NCBI GenBank assembly: GCA_016937855.1
Contig: JAFGVU010000039.1
Location: 1 to 35,515 of the forward strand
From: Bacteroidales bacterium
GTDB taxonomy: Bacteria; Bacteroidota; Bacteroidia; Bacteroidales; ML635J-15
Length of the DNA stretch: 35,515 nt
Direction of reading: 5' to 3'
Shown here: one piece after another, positions 7,879 to 16,757 of the stretch
Layout: each line of letters opens with the position of its first letter
How positions within the stretch are numbered: the stretch's first letter is position 1
Program-made: the position numbers and the translations under genes
The notes under the pieces: model-generated
What the model saw: the letters and a program-made list of their open reading frames with translations, nothing else
Told to the model about the DNA's origin: nothing
Database searches by the model: none

Positions 7879-10055
7879 GCTTCTTTCCAGGCTGTAGATC
7901 CTCCGCCTTTGGATTTTGCTATCTTGCGAACTTCACTATACATTTTATTGTAGTTTTGGGCTGCTGAAACTTGTTTAGGAGTTAGTGGTCGATTAAAGGC
8001 ATCTCGAAATACTTTTTTATAGTACGACTTTCGATTCGTTGTATTATAAGGCTTTTTATCCTTCTTAATCTCTTCGCGAACAAGTGATGCATAAGCTCTA
8101 CTGTTTAAGCCTTGACGCTTAATGTAGTTTTCTTGTTTTCGAGATAATCCAACTTCTCCTAATCCACGTAAGGAGTTCTGACGAACTTTCCAAATTATCA
8201 GTGCTGCAATTCCGACTGTCAAAACAATGGAAACAATAATTATCATTGTCTTATTCTTTGTCAGAAAATATTTGAATTTACTGATCTCATTGCCTTCTTT
8301 ATCACGATAGATTTTGGTTTCTTTACCGTTTTCATCGGTTACAGTTTCGACACTTGCTCCTGATTTTTCGTCAATCTCGATATTTTCCGGTGTGCCGGTA
8401 TTTGTAACGTCCTGATTTTCTTTTTGTGTTCCTGTTGCCATACTTCTGGTTTTTGATGTTGTTGAACTATCGGGGATATTGTTTTCTTTTGTTTCGTCAA
8501 CAATACTTCCGTCTTTTCTTCTCAATTTTAGCTTTTTAAATATCTCGATGATGCCTCCAAAAACTTTGGTCACTGCTGTGATTACTGCCGGAGCAACTCC
8601 TATTTCACCTCTTAGCCCTGATTTCTTTGCACCACGACTGTTCATCACCATTTGTTTGAAATAGAGTTTGTCACCACCTAATGAGTGCCATTTTTGCTCT
8701 GCCTTATCTTTTGCAGATACAAATTGTCGCCATTCTGCTGTGCTGTATCCTAAGTTTCGGGCTTCTGATTCTGTAGCGTAACCGATTGCGAGTTTCTCGG
8801 CCATAAAAAACACATTGGCTCTAAGAAAGGTTTCCATGGTTTTGCGTAAAGTAAAGGTGGCTGGATTATACTTGTTTAAGGCATGTCCTACTTTTGCAAT
8901 TTTTGGATGTTTTTCCTTGAATTTTTGTACTCCTTGCTTTACTTTTGCTCCCAACTTTTTTAGTATTCCACCTGATTTTGGTGCTGGGGATGTCTTTTTC
9001 TTGAATAGTTTGATGGCTGCAAGTCCTTCAAGATCTTCTTCACTATAATGGTCGCTGATGATTTCTTCAAGCATTCCATTATCTTCTAAAAGCTTGAGAT
9101 AATACATATCATCATCGGCTTCACCTGATAGTCCATTTACAGCATCGTCTAGTCCGAATTTTACAGTTTTGTAAAAATTCTTGAACAATGTGTTTTTTTC
9201 AATGGCTTCATCCAACACTTCGATACAACTTGCTTCATCACCAAAATTGGCAATAATCTCATTTATGAGATTTAGATCTGTTTGATTATCGTTTAATTGT
9301 GATAATTCGGTAGGAAATTTTACTTCATTTTCGAGAGTATTTTTCGCATCAATCAGTTGTTTTAGAATGATGTTTCGCTGTAGTTCCGTCCCGCTTATTA
9401 CGGTATCGTACTCATCGTATTGATCTACAATGGCAATATTACCAAGTAATCCCTGGATTGTTTCTAATCCATCATCCTCAACAAAAGTACGTGACAAATT
9501 ATTTATGTCAAAGTCTTCTGTGAGCTCACTGACCATATCAGTGGAAACTGTGCCTAATTCTTCTAGTCGCATGTCTATTACTATTTTGTTTTTTATTGGT
9601 TGTGCTTCATAATTGAAATGTGGAATCTCAGGAACGCAATCGATTACATATCTTGAACCATCACGGCTATATGCTACAGGATATATGTGTTGCCACTGAT
9701 TTAATTTCTTGTAAGCAACTACCCATAGTTCGTGCTGTAATCCTAAGTTTGTTAAAATACTTGAGATTAGTATGCTCATATCATCGCAGTCACCTGTTCT
9801 ATCGTGTAATGTTCTTTGTGGACGACGAAGCTGTTCTCTTCCGGGCTCATCATTTTGATAACGGATATTCTGACGAACAAAATTCCAGATATTTTCGTAG
9901 GTTTCTTTGCAATTGTCTCCCTGAAGGCTGTATGCCAAATCCTGAACTGCCGGATAGTTCTCTCTCACTATTCTGCGAGCTGCATCAATTGTATCATGCA
10001 CATCAGCATAATTCTTTAATGTTGTGGTTTGTCCTGAAACAGCATAATTTCTCAT
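7851..10055 (-). CDS. Large transglutaminase-like membrane protein
   Basis: The N-terminal domain (about 20-150) is a transglutaminase-like cysteine peptidase fold. Its catalytic triad is readable as Cys90 (TGDCDDMS), His123 (QHIYPVAY) and Asp139 (YVIDCVPE). The middle (160-345) is acidic and helical. A basic Lys-rich stretch (about 348-390) is followed by a helical hydrophobic region, a Thr/Ser/Asn-rich linker, one transmembrane helix (about 603-622), the sequence RGLGE (630-634) and a basic C-terminus. It is by far the largest product of the operon and overlaps the gene upstream by ATGA. It could be a virion-associated murein peptidase, a maturation protease or a cross-linking structural protein. 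The catalytic residues are seen; the role is inferred. Confidence 0.7.
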   Translation of the reverse strand: MRNYAVSGQTTTLKNYADVHDTIDAARRIVRENYPAVQDLAYSLQGDNCKETYENIWNFVRQNIRYQNDEPGREQLRRPQRTLHDRTGDCDDMSILISSILTNLGLQHELWVVAYKKLNQWQHIYPVAYSRDGSRYVIDCVPEIPHFNYEAQPIKNKIVIDMRLEELGTVSTDMVSELTEDFDINNLSRTFVEDDGLETIQGLLGNIAIVDQYDEYDTVISGTELQRNIILKQLIDAKNTLENEVKFPTELSQLNDNQTDLNLINEIIANFGDEASCIEVLDEAIEKNTLFKNFYKTVKFGLDDAVNGLSGEADDDMYYLKLLEDNGMLEEIISDHYSEEDLEGLAAIKLFKKKTSPAPKSGGILKKLGAKVKQGVQKFKEKHPKIAKVGHALNKYNPATFTLRKTMETFLRANVFFMAEKLAIGYATESEARNLGYSTAEWRQFVSAKDKAEQKWHSLGGDKLYFKQMVMNSRGAKKSGLRGEIGVAPAVITAVTKVFGGIIEIFKKLKLRRKDGSIVDETKENNIPDSSTTSKTRSMATGTQKENQDVTNTGTPENIEIDEKSGASVETVTDENGKETKIYRDKEGNEISKFKYFLTKNKTMIIIVSIVLTVGIAALIIWKVRQNSLRGLGEVGLSRKQENYIKRQGLNSRAYASLVREEIKKDKKPYNTTNRKSYYKKVFRDAFNRPLTPKQVSAAQNYNKMYSEVRKIAKSKGGGSTAWKEAWAIVKKKR

Positions 10056-10609
10056 AGCAGCATGTAGTCTTCGTTAACACTAAGTGTAATTCCCTCTGCC
10101 TGGATAAAGCCAATAAGTTTTACTTTTAGCTTGCGCAGATTTATTTCGGACCAATATTTACTTGGTTCTGTAATAATTTGCCATACTGTGGCATCCGCTG
10201 GTATAAGTTCTGACTCTTTAAATAATGATAGTGAGTTGATTAAATCAACATTGTATTCTAATGGAATATTTGTTGTTTCACGGCTTTTTAGGATCAAGCT
10301 TCCGGGAAGGATGTTTGTTTGTTCTGCAATTAGTTTTTGTGTTTTGGGAGAATAGCAGTCCAGGCTTAATTGATTGATTGTATAGTCTTTATCGGAAAAA
10401 TTGCGGATCTCGATAAATCCTTTCATTGCAAAACCACTGATGAAGATATCTTTTAAATCGCTGAAGCTAGTAAGCTTTTTTGCAGCTTTAAGTGATGTGT
10501 TCCCAAGCTTTAGCTTTTCGGTGTCCTTTAACCTTCTAAATAGCTTATAGGCTATCCCAAATGTCAGAATCACTGCCACAATAATTAAAATATTCTTCAG
10601 CTTTGGCAT
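10052..10609 (-). CDS. Membrane-anchored LEA14-like beta protein, first gene of the virion-type operon
   Basis: An N-terminal helix (about 5-22, NILIIVAVILTFGIAYKLF) is followed by a domain of about 130 residues. The strand pattern MKGFIEIRNFSDKDYTI, LSLDCYSP, ILKSRETTNIPLEYNV and INLRKLKVKLIGFI is like the LEA14/WHy-type immunoglobulin-like fold. Other members are small anchored beta proteins. This is the promoter-proximal gene of a run of 18 genes whose spacings rarely exceed 25 bp. A 7-bp inverted repeat lies just upstream of the ATG. Confidence 0.55.
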   Translation of the reverse strand: MPKLKNILIIVAVILTFGIAYKLFRRLKDTEKLKLGNTSLKAAKKLTSFSDLKDIFISGFAMKGFIEIRNFSDKDYTINQLSLDCYSPKTQKLIAEQTNILPGSLILKSRETTNIPLEYNVDLINSLSLFKESELIPADATVWQIITEPSKYWSEINLRKLKVKLIGFIQAEGITLSVNEDYMLL

Positions 10610-10611
10610 AT

Positions 10612-10633
10612 TTGCAGTTTGTTTTTACTGCAA
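10612..10633 (-). promoter_or_regulatory. Inverted repeat just upstream of the virion-type operon
   Basis: TTGCAGT and ACTGCAA form a perfect 7-bp inverted repeat with an 8-base spacer, ending two bases before the ATG of the first operon gene. It could be a regulator-binding site or a 5' leader hairpin affecting translation. No convincing TTTG / TAnnTTTG promoter was found by eye directly upstream. Confidence 0.35.
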
Positions 10634-10904
10634 TAATATGGTGAGGAAAATTAGTGCTTTCCGCTAATTGGAGTTATTGGGGAGTAATGGGGAGTGATTT
10701 CTGGTAAGGGGGTGGGGTTAGGGCTCAGTGTAGTGCAAAAAACAATAATAATATCCTTATAGAAGTTCACACGTAGCCGAAGCTTTTGATTTTATATCTT
10801 TTAGGTAATAGCCAAATTAAAAACTTTGGCTATAATGCGTTCTCATCTAACATCTACAGGGAAGTTTGCATATTTAGGATAGGCGTTGTTACAGGTTTAC
10901 AATA
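10634..10904. other. Intergenic region with one hairpin, no gene
   Basis: No coding frame of interest is seen. The region has a G-rich tract (about 10673-10720). A 9-bp stem ATAGCCAAA / TTTGGCTAT with an 8-base loop lies at 10808-10833. It is downstream of the YD-repeat gene and upstream of the virion-type operon, so it may act as a terminator (without a long T-run) or as a regulatory structure. Confidence 0.4.
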
Positions 10905-12059
10905 TTAATAATATGTAATCTCTCTGGTTTTTATCCTAGGATCATACCCATGTGGTTTTATTATGCAACTTATCCAATTACCAAATTGGTCGTATTCATA
11001 CGAATATTCAGTATAAAAATTAGATTCTGTATCTGCTTTACCTTTATAATGATTTTTATAGTGAGTTATTAAATACGATATATCACCAAAACTATTATAA
11101 CTAATAGTTTGCTTTGCTATTTCATAGTCGTTACCAATTTCAAAACCAAAAAGATTACCGCTATTTTTAACTTTTATTTTTTCTTGCATAATTAATTGCC
11201 CCAAATTGTTATAGTCTTTAGTAATTTGTGTTGCTGATTTTACATCTAGCTCTGTTTCCAAAATCAATTGATTTTTATCATTATAAAGATATTTGTAAAA
11301 TACAGTATCAGTAGTGTTTAATATTACATCCTTTTGTTCAAGTAGGTTGTTTCGATTATATGAATATGTTGTTATTGTTGGTTCATCATTAAAAGAAAAA
11401 AAATGAGTTGTTTTAATTACCATATTAAGTGAATTGTACTCAAATATAGTGTACTCAAGTGTTTCTCCATTTTCATTGAAAGTTATGCTTTTTTCCATAT
11501 TATTGTCAATATTGTAGCTGTTTTTTATAACGTTCGATATTACATAAAGCTTCTCAATATCATTTAATTCTTTTGCTAACTCTTTTGCTAACTCTAGATA
11601 TTTAATTTTTTGCAAACCCCAGTTTAAAAAATTGTTATTTGATTTTATATAACTATTTTCTTCCAGAACTTGATTATATTCGTTATATAAATATTTAGTT
11701 TTTCTTTCACATATTCCATTAGAGTTAAAGGATTGCTCAGAAATTAGATTATTATTATCGTCATATTCAAACAAATTATTTGAATATGAAGTAATGTCTG
11801 TACAACTATCTTCTTTTCTTATCATCATGCCTGAAGAATTATATTCAATTCTTTGATTACTAATAAAATTTGTTTTTTCGAAAGAACCAAAGCTCTCTTT
11901 CGCCCCAAAATTTGAAATAATAAGGCTTGCTATTTTTGTTCCATTTATTATTAATGTATCATTTAATCCGACAGTTTGAAAATCTGCATTTGCAGAATTT
12001 GTTATTACAAATAGAAAAAATAATGTAAGTTTAAAAAGCTTAAATTTTTTATTTTTCAT
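10905..12059 (-). CDS. Secreted YD-repeat-like protein
   Basis: The start is placed at 12059 (MKNKKFK), because a signal peptide begins there: a basic head, then LTLFFLFVITNSANA. The protein of about 384 residues carries degenerate RHS/YD-type repeats. Examples are YLYNEYNQVLEENS, YNSLNMVIK, YSYNRNNLLEQKD, YLYNDKNQLILETEL, YNNLGQLIMQE and a final YDQFGNW. YD repeats form beta-cage or hairpin arrays in cell-surface proteins of Bacteroidota. The gene stands alone, flanked by non-coding DNA on both sides. It looks like cargo or a moron-type gene rather than part of the virion operon. Confidence 0.75.
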   Translation of the reverse strand: MKNKKFKLFKLTLFFLFVITNSANADFQTVGLNDTLIINGTKIASLIISNFGAKESFGSFEKTNFISNQRIEYNSSGMMIRKEDSCTDITSYSNNLFEYDDNNNLISEQSFNSNGICERKTKYLYNEYNQVLEENSYIKSNNNFLNWGLQKIKYLELAKELAKELNDIEKLYVISNVIKNSYNIDNNMEKSITFNENGETLEYTIFEYNSLNMVIKTTHFFSFNDEPTITTYSYNRNNLLEQKDVILNTTDTVFYKYLYNDKNQLILETELDVKSATQITKDYNNLGQLIMQEKIKVKNSGNLFGFEIGNDYEIAKQTISYNSFGDISYLITHYKNHYKGKADTESNFYTEYSYEYDQFGNWISCIIKPHGYDPRIKTREITYY

Positions 12060-12220
12060 AGTTATCAATTTTATTTGCAATAATTATTATGTTTGAGTAG
12101 CCGTGTTCTAGTTTGCCTGCAACTAGTTTTCACCTCCCCAAATTTACAAACTTATCGCCGATACACAAAACAAAATCAGTAAATTTTTCAACAAAGTATA
12201 AAAATACTTCTACAAAGTCA
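12060..12220. other. Short non-coding region upstream of the YD-repeat gene
   Basis: An inverted repeat CTAGTT / AACTAG with a 7-base spacer lies at 12108-12126. No further gene is seen. The region merges into the 110-bp repeat array that follows. Confidence 0.3.
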
Positions 12221-12440
12221 TTCTATCCAAAAACTCTTAAATAAGTTTAACACCGACTCTTAAACAAATTATTGTTTCATTAAAAAAAATGACACAATGT
12301 TGCTTACAGGTCGGCATAAACCGTTTATAATTCTATCCCAAAAATTCCTTTATAAGTTTCATACCGACTCTTAAGCAAATTATTGTTTCATTAAAAAAAT
12401 GAAACAATGTTGCTTATAGGTCGGCATTAAATACTTAGGT
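12221..12440. repeat. Two tandem 110-bp units that echo the 3' end of the adjacent HTH gene
   Basis: The units begin at 12221 and 12331, and the same opening sequence recurs at 12441, where it becomes the 3' end of the HTH gene. On the minus strand, the second unit can be read as MKLIKEFLG plus stop. This matches the true C-terminus VKLIKEFLG plus stop, and the first unit gives VKLI, a stop, then EFLD. The remainder of each unit is a long imperfect palindrome (12253-12314 and 12364-12424). Its ends are CCGAC and GTCGG, and in the second unit the core is a perfect 11-bp stem ATTGTTTCATT / AATGAAACAAT (12382-12408). The arms may act as terminators or binding sites. Confidence 0.75.
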
Positions 12441-12442
12441 GT

Positions 12443-12625
12443 TTATCCTAAAAATTCTTTGATCAATTTAACCTGCTTCGGTAACAAAATCCTCAATCTT
12501 TGTTTTCCAGGGCTCATTTCGAGGAGTTGTTTGCGGATTGGAGTAAGCCAATTGTAGATAGTGCGGGGTGTGGTTTCGTAATAATCCGCGAGTTCCTGGA
12601 TGGTATATGTTGGCTTATTTTCCAT
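12443..12625 (-). CDS. Small helix-turn-helix DNA-binding protein
   Basis: This is a 60-residue protein starting at MENKPTYT. The start is chosen because a near-consensus promoter overlaps the upstream in-frame ATG, so only this ATG can lie in the transcript. The MerR/Xis-type winged HTH pattern is clear: YTIQELADYYETTPRTIYNWL, followed by a basic wing (SPGKQRLRILLPKQ). It probably regulates the flanking divergent genes or acts at the palindromic repeats directly downstream. The last nine codons are duplicated twice in the 110-bp repeats. It is a likely leaderless transcript. Confidence 0.7.
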   Translation of the reverse strand: MENKPTYTIQELADYYETTPRTIYNWLTPIRKQLLEMSPGKQRLRILLPKQVKLIKEFLG

Positions 12626-12630
12626 ATCTA

Positions 12631-12662
12631 CAAATATATGGAGCTTCTGCAAAAAAGCCAAA
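12631..12662 (-). promoter_or_regulatory. Bacteroidota-type promoter of the HTH gene
   Basis: On the minus strand the sequence reads TTTG, 20 bases, TATATTTG. This matches the -33 / -7 consensus TTTG and TAnnTTTG. The -7 element ends five bases before the ATG at 12625, so the transcript would start at or next to the start codon. Confidence 0.6.
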
Positions 12663-12750
12663 TGCAAAGTAATTGCAATAGATGAAATCGAACTAACTCA
12701 TTGTAATTTTACTGTTTTCGTAGCTACCTTTACAAAAAACAAAAAACATT

Positions 12751-13248
12751 ATGACTGATTTATATATCGATCTTGAATGGTTTTTTAACCAGGAACTTTT
12801 TTTAGTTGGTTACGCTTACTCTGTAACTACTTTCGGACAGCTATATGATGAAAGCTTAAATACTGAAAATATTATTCGTATGTTACAGCCGGTTGATGGT
12901 TATATTTACTTTTATGGACCGGATATCGGCATGCTTGAGAAATCAACCGGACTCGATATTCGAAATAATTTTCGTTGTGTAAACCTCCTAAAAGTATTTC
13001 GCGACATCATGCCTGGAATGGACTCCTACAAACTCGCATACTTTGAAGAATTATTCGAGATAAAACGCTCACAACGCCAATACAAATCCAATATCTTCAA
13101 ACTCTCCGAAGACTGGAATAATCCCTACAAAAAACAACATGTCCTCAAATACAACATGGAGGATGTTGTAAATTTAGTTAGGTTGAAACGTGAAATATTT
13201 GGGTTGTATGGAATAAAAGAGGATTATTTGGAGGGGGTTAGGTGGTGA
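12751..13248 (+). CDS. RNase H-like 3'-5' exonuclease domain protein
   Basis: This 165-residue protein looks like a DEDDy exonuclease of the YprB / RNase_H_2 type. Asp7-x-Glu9 lies in YIDLEWF, Asp58 in YFYGPDIGML, and Tyr134-x3-Asp138 in KYNMEDVVNLVRLKR. Such enzymes trim nucleic acids from the 3' end. The gene faces away from the HTH gene, and a weak promoter (TTG at 12701, TACCTTTA at 12725) is seen. Its end converges on the last gene of the restriction operon with only 10 bp between stops and no terminator. It may be an accessory of the defence island or a replication helper. Confidence 0.65.
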   Translation: MTDLYIDLEWFFNQELFLVGYAYSVTTFGQLYDESLNTENIIRMLQPVDGYIYFYGPDIGMLEKSTGLDIRNNFRCVNLLKVFRDIMPGMDSYKLAYFEELFEIKRSQRQYKSNIFKLSEDWNNPYKKQHVLKYNMEDVVNLVRLKREIFGLYGIKEDYLEGVRW

Positions 13249-13258
13249 TGGGGAGACT

Positions 13259-13684
13259 TTACTCAAAAACACCCCAATTGTCTTCAAATCCTTTCAAAGA
13301 GCCATAATTTATTGCCGGCATTTTACTTGGTTTTTCTGGATTCCTATATGAGGACCCATAGAATTTTTCTATATTTTGCAGTATCACTTTTCCTTCAATA
13401 ATATAGAATGTTTCATCTTGTTCAAAATCGTTAAGGAAAATAAAAACAAAGATATGATCAGGATTTATATTTTCCTTTTTCAAAAGAAAACAGTTCTTTT
13501 TTCGTAATGTCTTAACTTGTACTGCATACGACTTGTTATTTTCAGGATTGTATGCTAAAACATCTATTGCTTTTGCATTCCCAAATGTTACTGAAGCTTG
13601 CAAACCAAGCTTAAATAATTTGCCAACTGTGAGGAATTCTCCAGCCATGCCAGTGAGTTGTTGGTCTATGTATTTTTTTGCCAT
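13259..13684 (-). CDS. PD-(D/E)XK-like nuclease fold protein, last gene of the restriction operon
   Basis: The 141-residue protein opens with a conserved helix bearing Glu16 (GMAGEFLTVGKL). Asp41 (AIDVLAY) and Gln56-x-Lys58 (YAVQVKT) follow. This E / D / QxK order is a PD-(D/E)XK-type active site as in Holliday-junction resolvase-like and restriction-like nucleases. The rest is strand rich. It starts 4 bp after the hsdR stop, so it is transcribed with the type I system. It may be an auxiliary nuclease. The catalytic set is plausible, but the target is unknown. Confidence 0.6.
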   Translation of the reverse strand: MAKKYIDQQLTGMAGEFLTVGKLFKLGLQASVTFGNAKAIDVLAYNPENNKSYAVQVKTLRKKNCFLLKKENINPDHIFVFIFLNDFEQDETFYIIEGKVILQNIEKFYGSSYRNPEKPSKMPAINYGSLKGFEDNWGVFE

Positions 13685-13688
13685 ATTC

Positions 13689-16600
13689 TTAATCTACCAA
13701 TTCATCCGCCAACAACTTCGCCTGTTCTAAAACCGTTTGAACAGCTTTTGCTTGTTTGTCTGGTGGATATCCATGTTTTTTCAGGAGTTTTTTAACTGTT
13801 ATGCGGAGTTTTGCCTGAACGCTTTCCCGGATGGTCCAGTCAATGCTTGTGTTTTTACGAATTACATCAACCAGTTCCTGGGCAATATGCCTTAATATTT
13901 CGTCGCCAAGGACTTTTACTGCACTATCATTTACTTCAAGAGCATCATAAAAGGCAAGTTCTCTATAGTCTAATCCTAAGTCAATGCCTCGTTTGTCAGC
14001 CTCTTTAACTTTTTTTGACAGATCAATAAGCTCTTCAATAATCTGAGCTGCAGTAATAACATTGTTTTGATACCTTTTTACTGATGAATCCAACATTTCA
14101 GAGAATTTTCTTGCCTGTATAAGATTGGTTTTTCGTCTGCCTATTATCTCATCGTTTAAAAGTTTTTTCAATAATTCCAATGCAAGATTCTTATGTTTCA
14201 TGCCTTTTATTTCGGCAAGGAATTCGTCCGACAAAATTGAAATATCCGGTTTGCTAATACCTGCTTCCTTGAAAATATCAACAACACCATCTGATACAAC
14301 TGCTTCGGAAATTATTTGCTTTATTGCTGTTTCTATTTCTTCGTCACTTCTTGTTTTCTCACTTTGTGTAACTTTTACTATTCTGGCTTTTATTGCTTGA
14401 AATAATGCAAAGTCGTCTCTAATTTCCAATGCTTTAGGGTGAGGAACTGAAATTGAAAAGGATTTAGCTAGTGCTGTAATATTGTTTATAAATCTATCTT
14501 TCCCATTCTCTAATCCAAGAATATAATCAGCAGCCTGGATAGGAAATTGTAATTTTTCTTTGTTCCCTAATGAGAAAAATGCCTTATAATCAAAGTTTTC
14601 AAACATTTGAGAAACAATTTCATATTTTTCCAACATTACCATTACAGCTTCTTCCTGATCGAAAGTTGGTTTCCCTTTACCTCCCGATTCTGTATAAACT
14701 GAAAGTGCTTTCTTTAAGTCGTTGGCAATACCTAAATAATCAACAACCAATCCGCCTTCTTTGTCTTTATAAACCCGATTAACTCTCGCAATGGCTTGCA
14801 TCAGATTATGTCCACGCATTGGCTTATCTATGTACAGGGTATTCATACATGGAGCATCAAAGCCGGTTAGCCACATATCACGCACAATAACCAGTTTCAG
14901 ATTGTCTTTATCATCTTTAAGCCGTTCACCAATTGCTTTTCTTCTTGGTTTATTGCGAATATGTTTTTGCCAATCCAAAGGATCGGATGATGAACCTGTC
15001 ATTATCACTTTTATCATTCCTTTTTCATCATCCTCGTTATGCCAATGCGGACGGATTGCAACTATTTCATTGTACAAGTCAATGGCTATTCTTCGACTCA
15101 TACATACAATCATTCCTTTGCTAAACGATGCGGCATCTCTTTGTTCAAAATGATCGACCACATCCTGAGCAACCAGTTTTATTCGTTGCTCATTTCCGAC
15201 AATGGCTTCCAAGCGAGCCCATTTTGCTTTTAATAATTGTTGCTTGTCACCATATATTTCAGCTTCTTCGGCTACCATATCGAATTCGGCATCTACCTGT
15301 TCTTTTTTATCTTCTTCGAGATGAATCTTTGCCAGACGGCTTTCATAATATATACGAACGGTTGCACCATCATCAACGGCTTGCTGAATATCATAAACGT
15401 CAATATAATCGCCAAAAACAGCCTGAGTATTTTTATCGGTTGATTCTACCGGAGTTCCTGTAAAGCCAATAAAAGATGCATTTGGTAAGGCATCGCGCAT
15501 GTGTCGTGCAAAACCATCAATAAAATCATATTGACTGCGGTGAGCTTCATCAGCAATTACAACAATATTCCTTCTGTCAGATAACATTGGATAGCTGTCT
15601 CCCTGTTCTAATGGAAGAAATTTCTGAATAGTTGTAAATACAATTCCGCCTGAAGAAACTGACAACAAATCTTTCAATTGATCTCTGTTCTCGGCCTGAA
15701 CAGGAGTTTGTCTTAACAAATCGCTGCAATATGAAAATGTTTCAAACAATTGGTCATCTAAATCATTTCTGTCTGTTAAAACTACTATGGTTGGATTATT
15801 TAATTCTAACACTATTTTTCCTGCATAAAATACCATACTTAGGCTTTTGCCAGAACCCTGAGTATGCCAAACTACTCCGGCTCGTTTGTCGCCGTCTTCG
15901 CTTGTAGCTTTTATTGTAGTTGTGATAGCTTTTTTTACAGCATAGAACTGGTGATATGCTGCAATCTTTTTTATTACGCTGTCTTTGGCAGTTTCAAATA
16001 CTGTGAAATGGCGAATTAGTTCAAGCAGAGCTGATGTATTTAGCATGCCTTTTATCATCACTTCCATCTGTGGAATAGATTCTTCTGCCATTACTTTTCC
16101 ATCAATAGACTTCCATTGCATAAATCTTGAAAAAGGTGCTGTAAGAGAACCTGCTCTAGCTTCCCATCCATCAGAAATGAGCAAAATTGCATTGTAAGTG
16201 AATAATGAAGGAATTGCTTGCTTATATGTTTGTAATTGGTTAAATGCTGATTTGATCGTTGCTTTTTCGTCGCTTGCGTTTTTTATTTCGATAACAACCA
16301 ATGGTAAACCGTTTACGAATAATATCAAGTCGGGTCTCTTATTGTTATTGTTCTCAATTACAGTAAACTGATTAACAACTAAAAAATCATTTTTTTCAGG
16401 ATTTACAAAGTCTATTAACCAAACTTTATCTCCAACAATTCGGTTATTACTTCTATACTCCACATCCACACCTTCGGTTAGCATTTTATGAAAAGTATGG
16501 TTGTTCTGGTTTAAATCAGGGCTGTTTGTTCTCAATACTTTTTTTAAAGCATCTTCTTTAGCATCAGATGGAATATTTTTATTTAATCTGTGAATGGCAT

Positions 16601-16754
16601 TTTTTAGTTTTTCTTTTAATACTACTTCATTGTAATCTCTTTCCGGATTTTCTCCATCTGGTGATATTACAGAGCCATGTATATAAGAATAACCAAGCTC
16701 TTGAAGTTCTTCAATAAAAAGCTGTTCTATATGATCTTCTGTGATAAGTGCCAT
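13689..16754 (-). CDS. hsdR: Type I restriction endonuclease subunit R
   Basis: The 1021-residue protein has a complete HsdR layout. The N-terminal nuclease domain carries Asp142 (RPDLILF) and Glu156-x-Lys158 (VVIEIKNA). The superfamily 2 motor domain has Walker A at 300-304 (TQGSGKS) and a DEAH box ([14 protein letters not shown]), with later helicase motifs ([16 protein letters not shown]-like [16 protein letters not shown]). A helical C-terminal domain binds the methylase. The complex translocates DNA in an ATP-dependent way and cuts unmodified DNA. It starts 3 bp after hsdS. It appears intact, so the restriction system is probably active. Confidence 0.95.
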   Translation of the reverse strand: MALITEDHIEQLFIEELQELGYSYIHGSVISPDGENPERDYNEVVLKEKLKNAIHRLNKNIPSDAKEDALKKVLRTNSPDLNQNNHTFHKMLTEGVDVEYRSNNRIVGDKVWLIDFVNPEKNDFLVVNQFTVIENNNNKRPDLILFVNGLPLVVIEIKNASDEKATIKSAFNQLQTYKQAIPSLFTYNAILLISDGWEARAGSLTAPFSRFMQWKSIDGKVMAEESIPQMEVMIKGMLNTSALLELIRHFTVFETAKDSVIKKIAAYHQFYAVKKAITTTIKATSEDGDKRAGVVWHTQGSGKSLSMVFYAGKIVLELNNPTIVVLTDRNDLDDQLFETFSYCSDLLRQTPVQAENRDQLKDLLSVSSGGIVFTTIQKFLPLEQGDSYPMLSDRRNIVVIADEAHRSQYDFIDGFARHMRDALPNASFIGFTGTPVESTDKNTQAVFGDYIDVYDIQQAVDDGATVRIYYESRLAKIHLEEDKKEQVDAEFDMVAEEAEIYGDKQQLLKAKWARLEAIVGNEQRIKLVAQDVVDHFEQRDAASFSKGMIVCMSRRIAIDLYNEIVAIRPHWHNEDDEKGMIKVIMTGSSSDPLDWQKHIRNKPRRKAIGERLKDDKDNLKLVIVRDMWLTGFDAPCMNTLYIDKPMRGHNLMQAIARVNRVYKDKEGGLVVDYLGIANDLKKALSVYTESGGKGKPTFDQEEAVMVMLEKYEIVSQMFENFDYKAFFSLGNKEKLQFPIQAADYILGLENGKDRFINNITALAKSFSISVPHPKALEIRDDFALFQAIKARIVKVTQSEKTRSDEEIETAIKQIISEAVVSDGVVDIFKEAGISKPDISILSDEFLAEIKGMKHKNLALELLKKLLNDEIIGRRKTNLIQARKFSEMLDSSVKRYQNNVITAAQIIEELIDLSKKVKEADKRGIDLGLDYRELAFYDALEVNDSAVKVLGDEILRHIAQELVDVIRKNTSIDWTIRESVQAKLRITVKKLLKKHGYPPDKQAKAVQTVLEQAKLLADELVD

Positions 16755-16757
16755 AAT

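Noticed and set aside
9620-10057. Plus-strand frame of 145 codons opposite the transglutaminase-like gene
   Set aside because: It overlaps the conserved catalytic domain on the other strand and shows Cys/His/Leu-rich antisense composition.
12221-12440. The tandem 110-bp repeats as a CRISPR array
   Set aside because: Only two units plus a gene end, no constant repeat with variable spacers, and no cas genes.
13811-15463. Several plus-strand open frames opposite hsdR
   Set aside because: They mirror hsdR codons, have atypical composition and no start signals, and hsdR on the other strand is certain.
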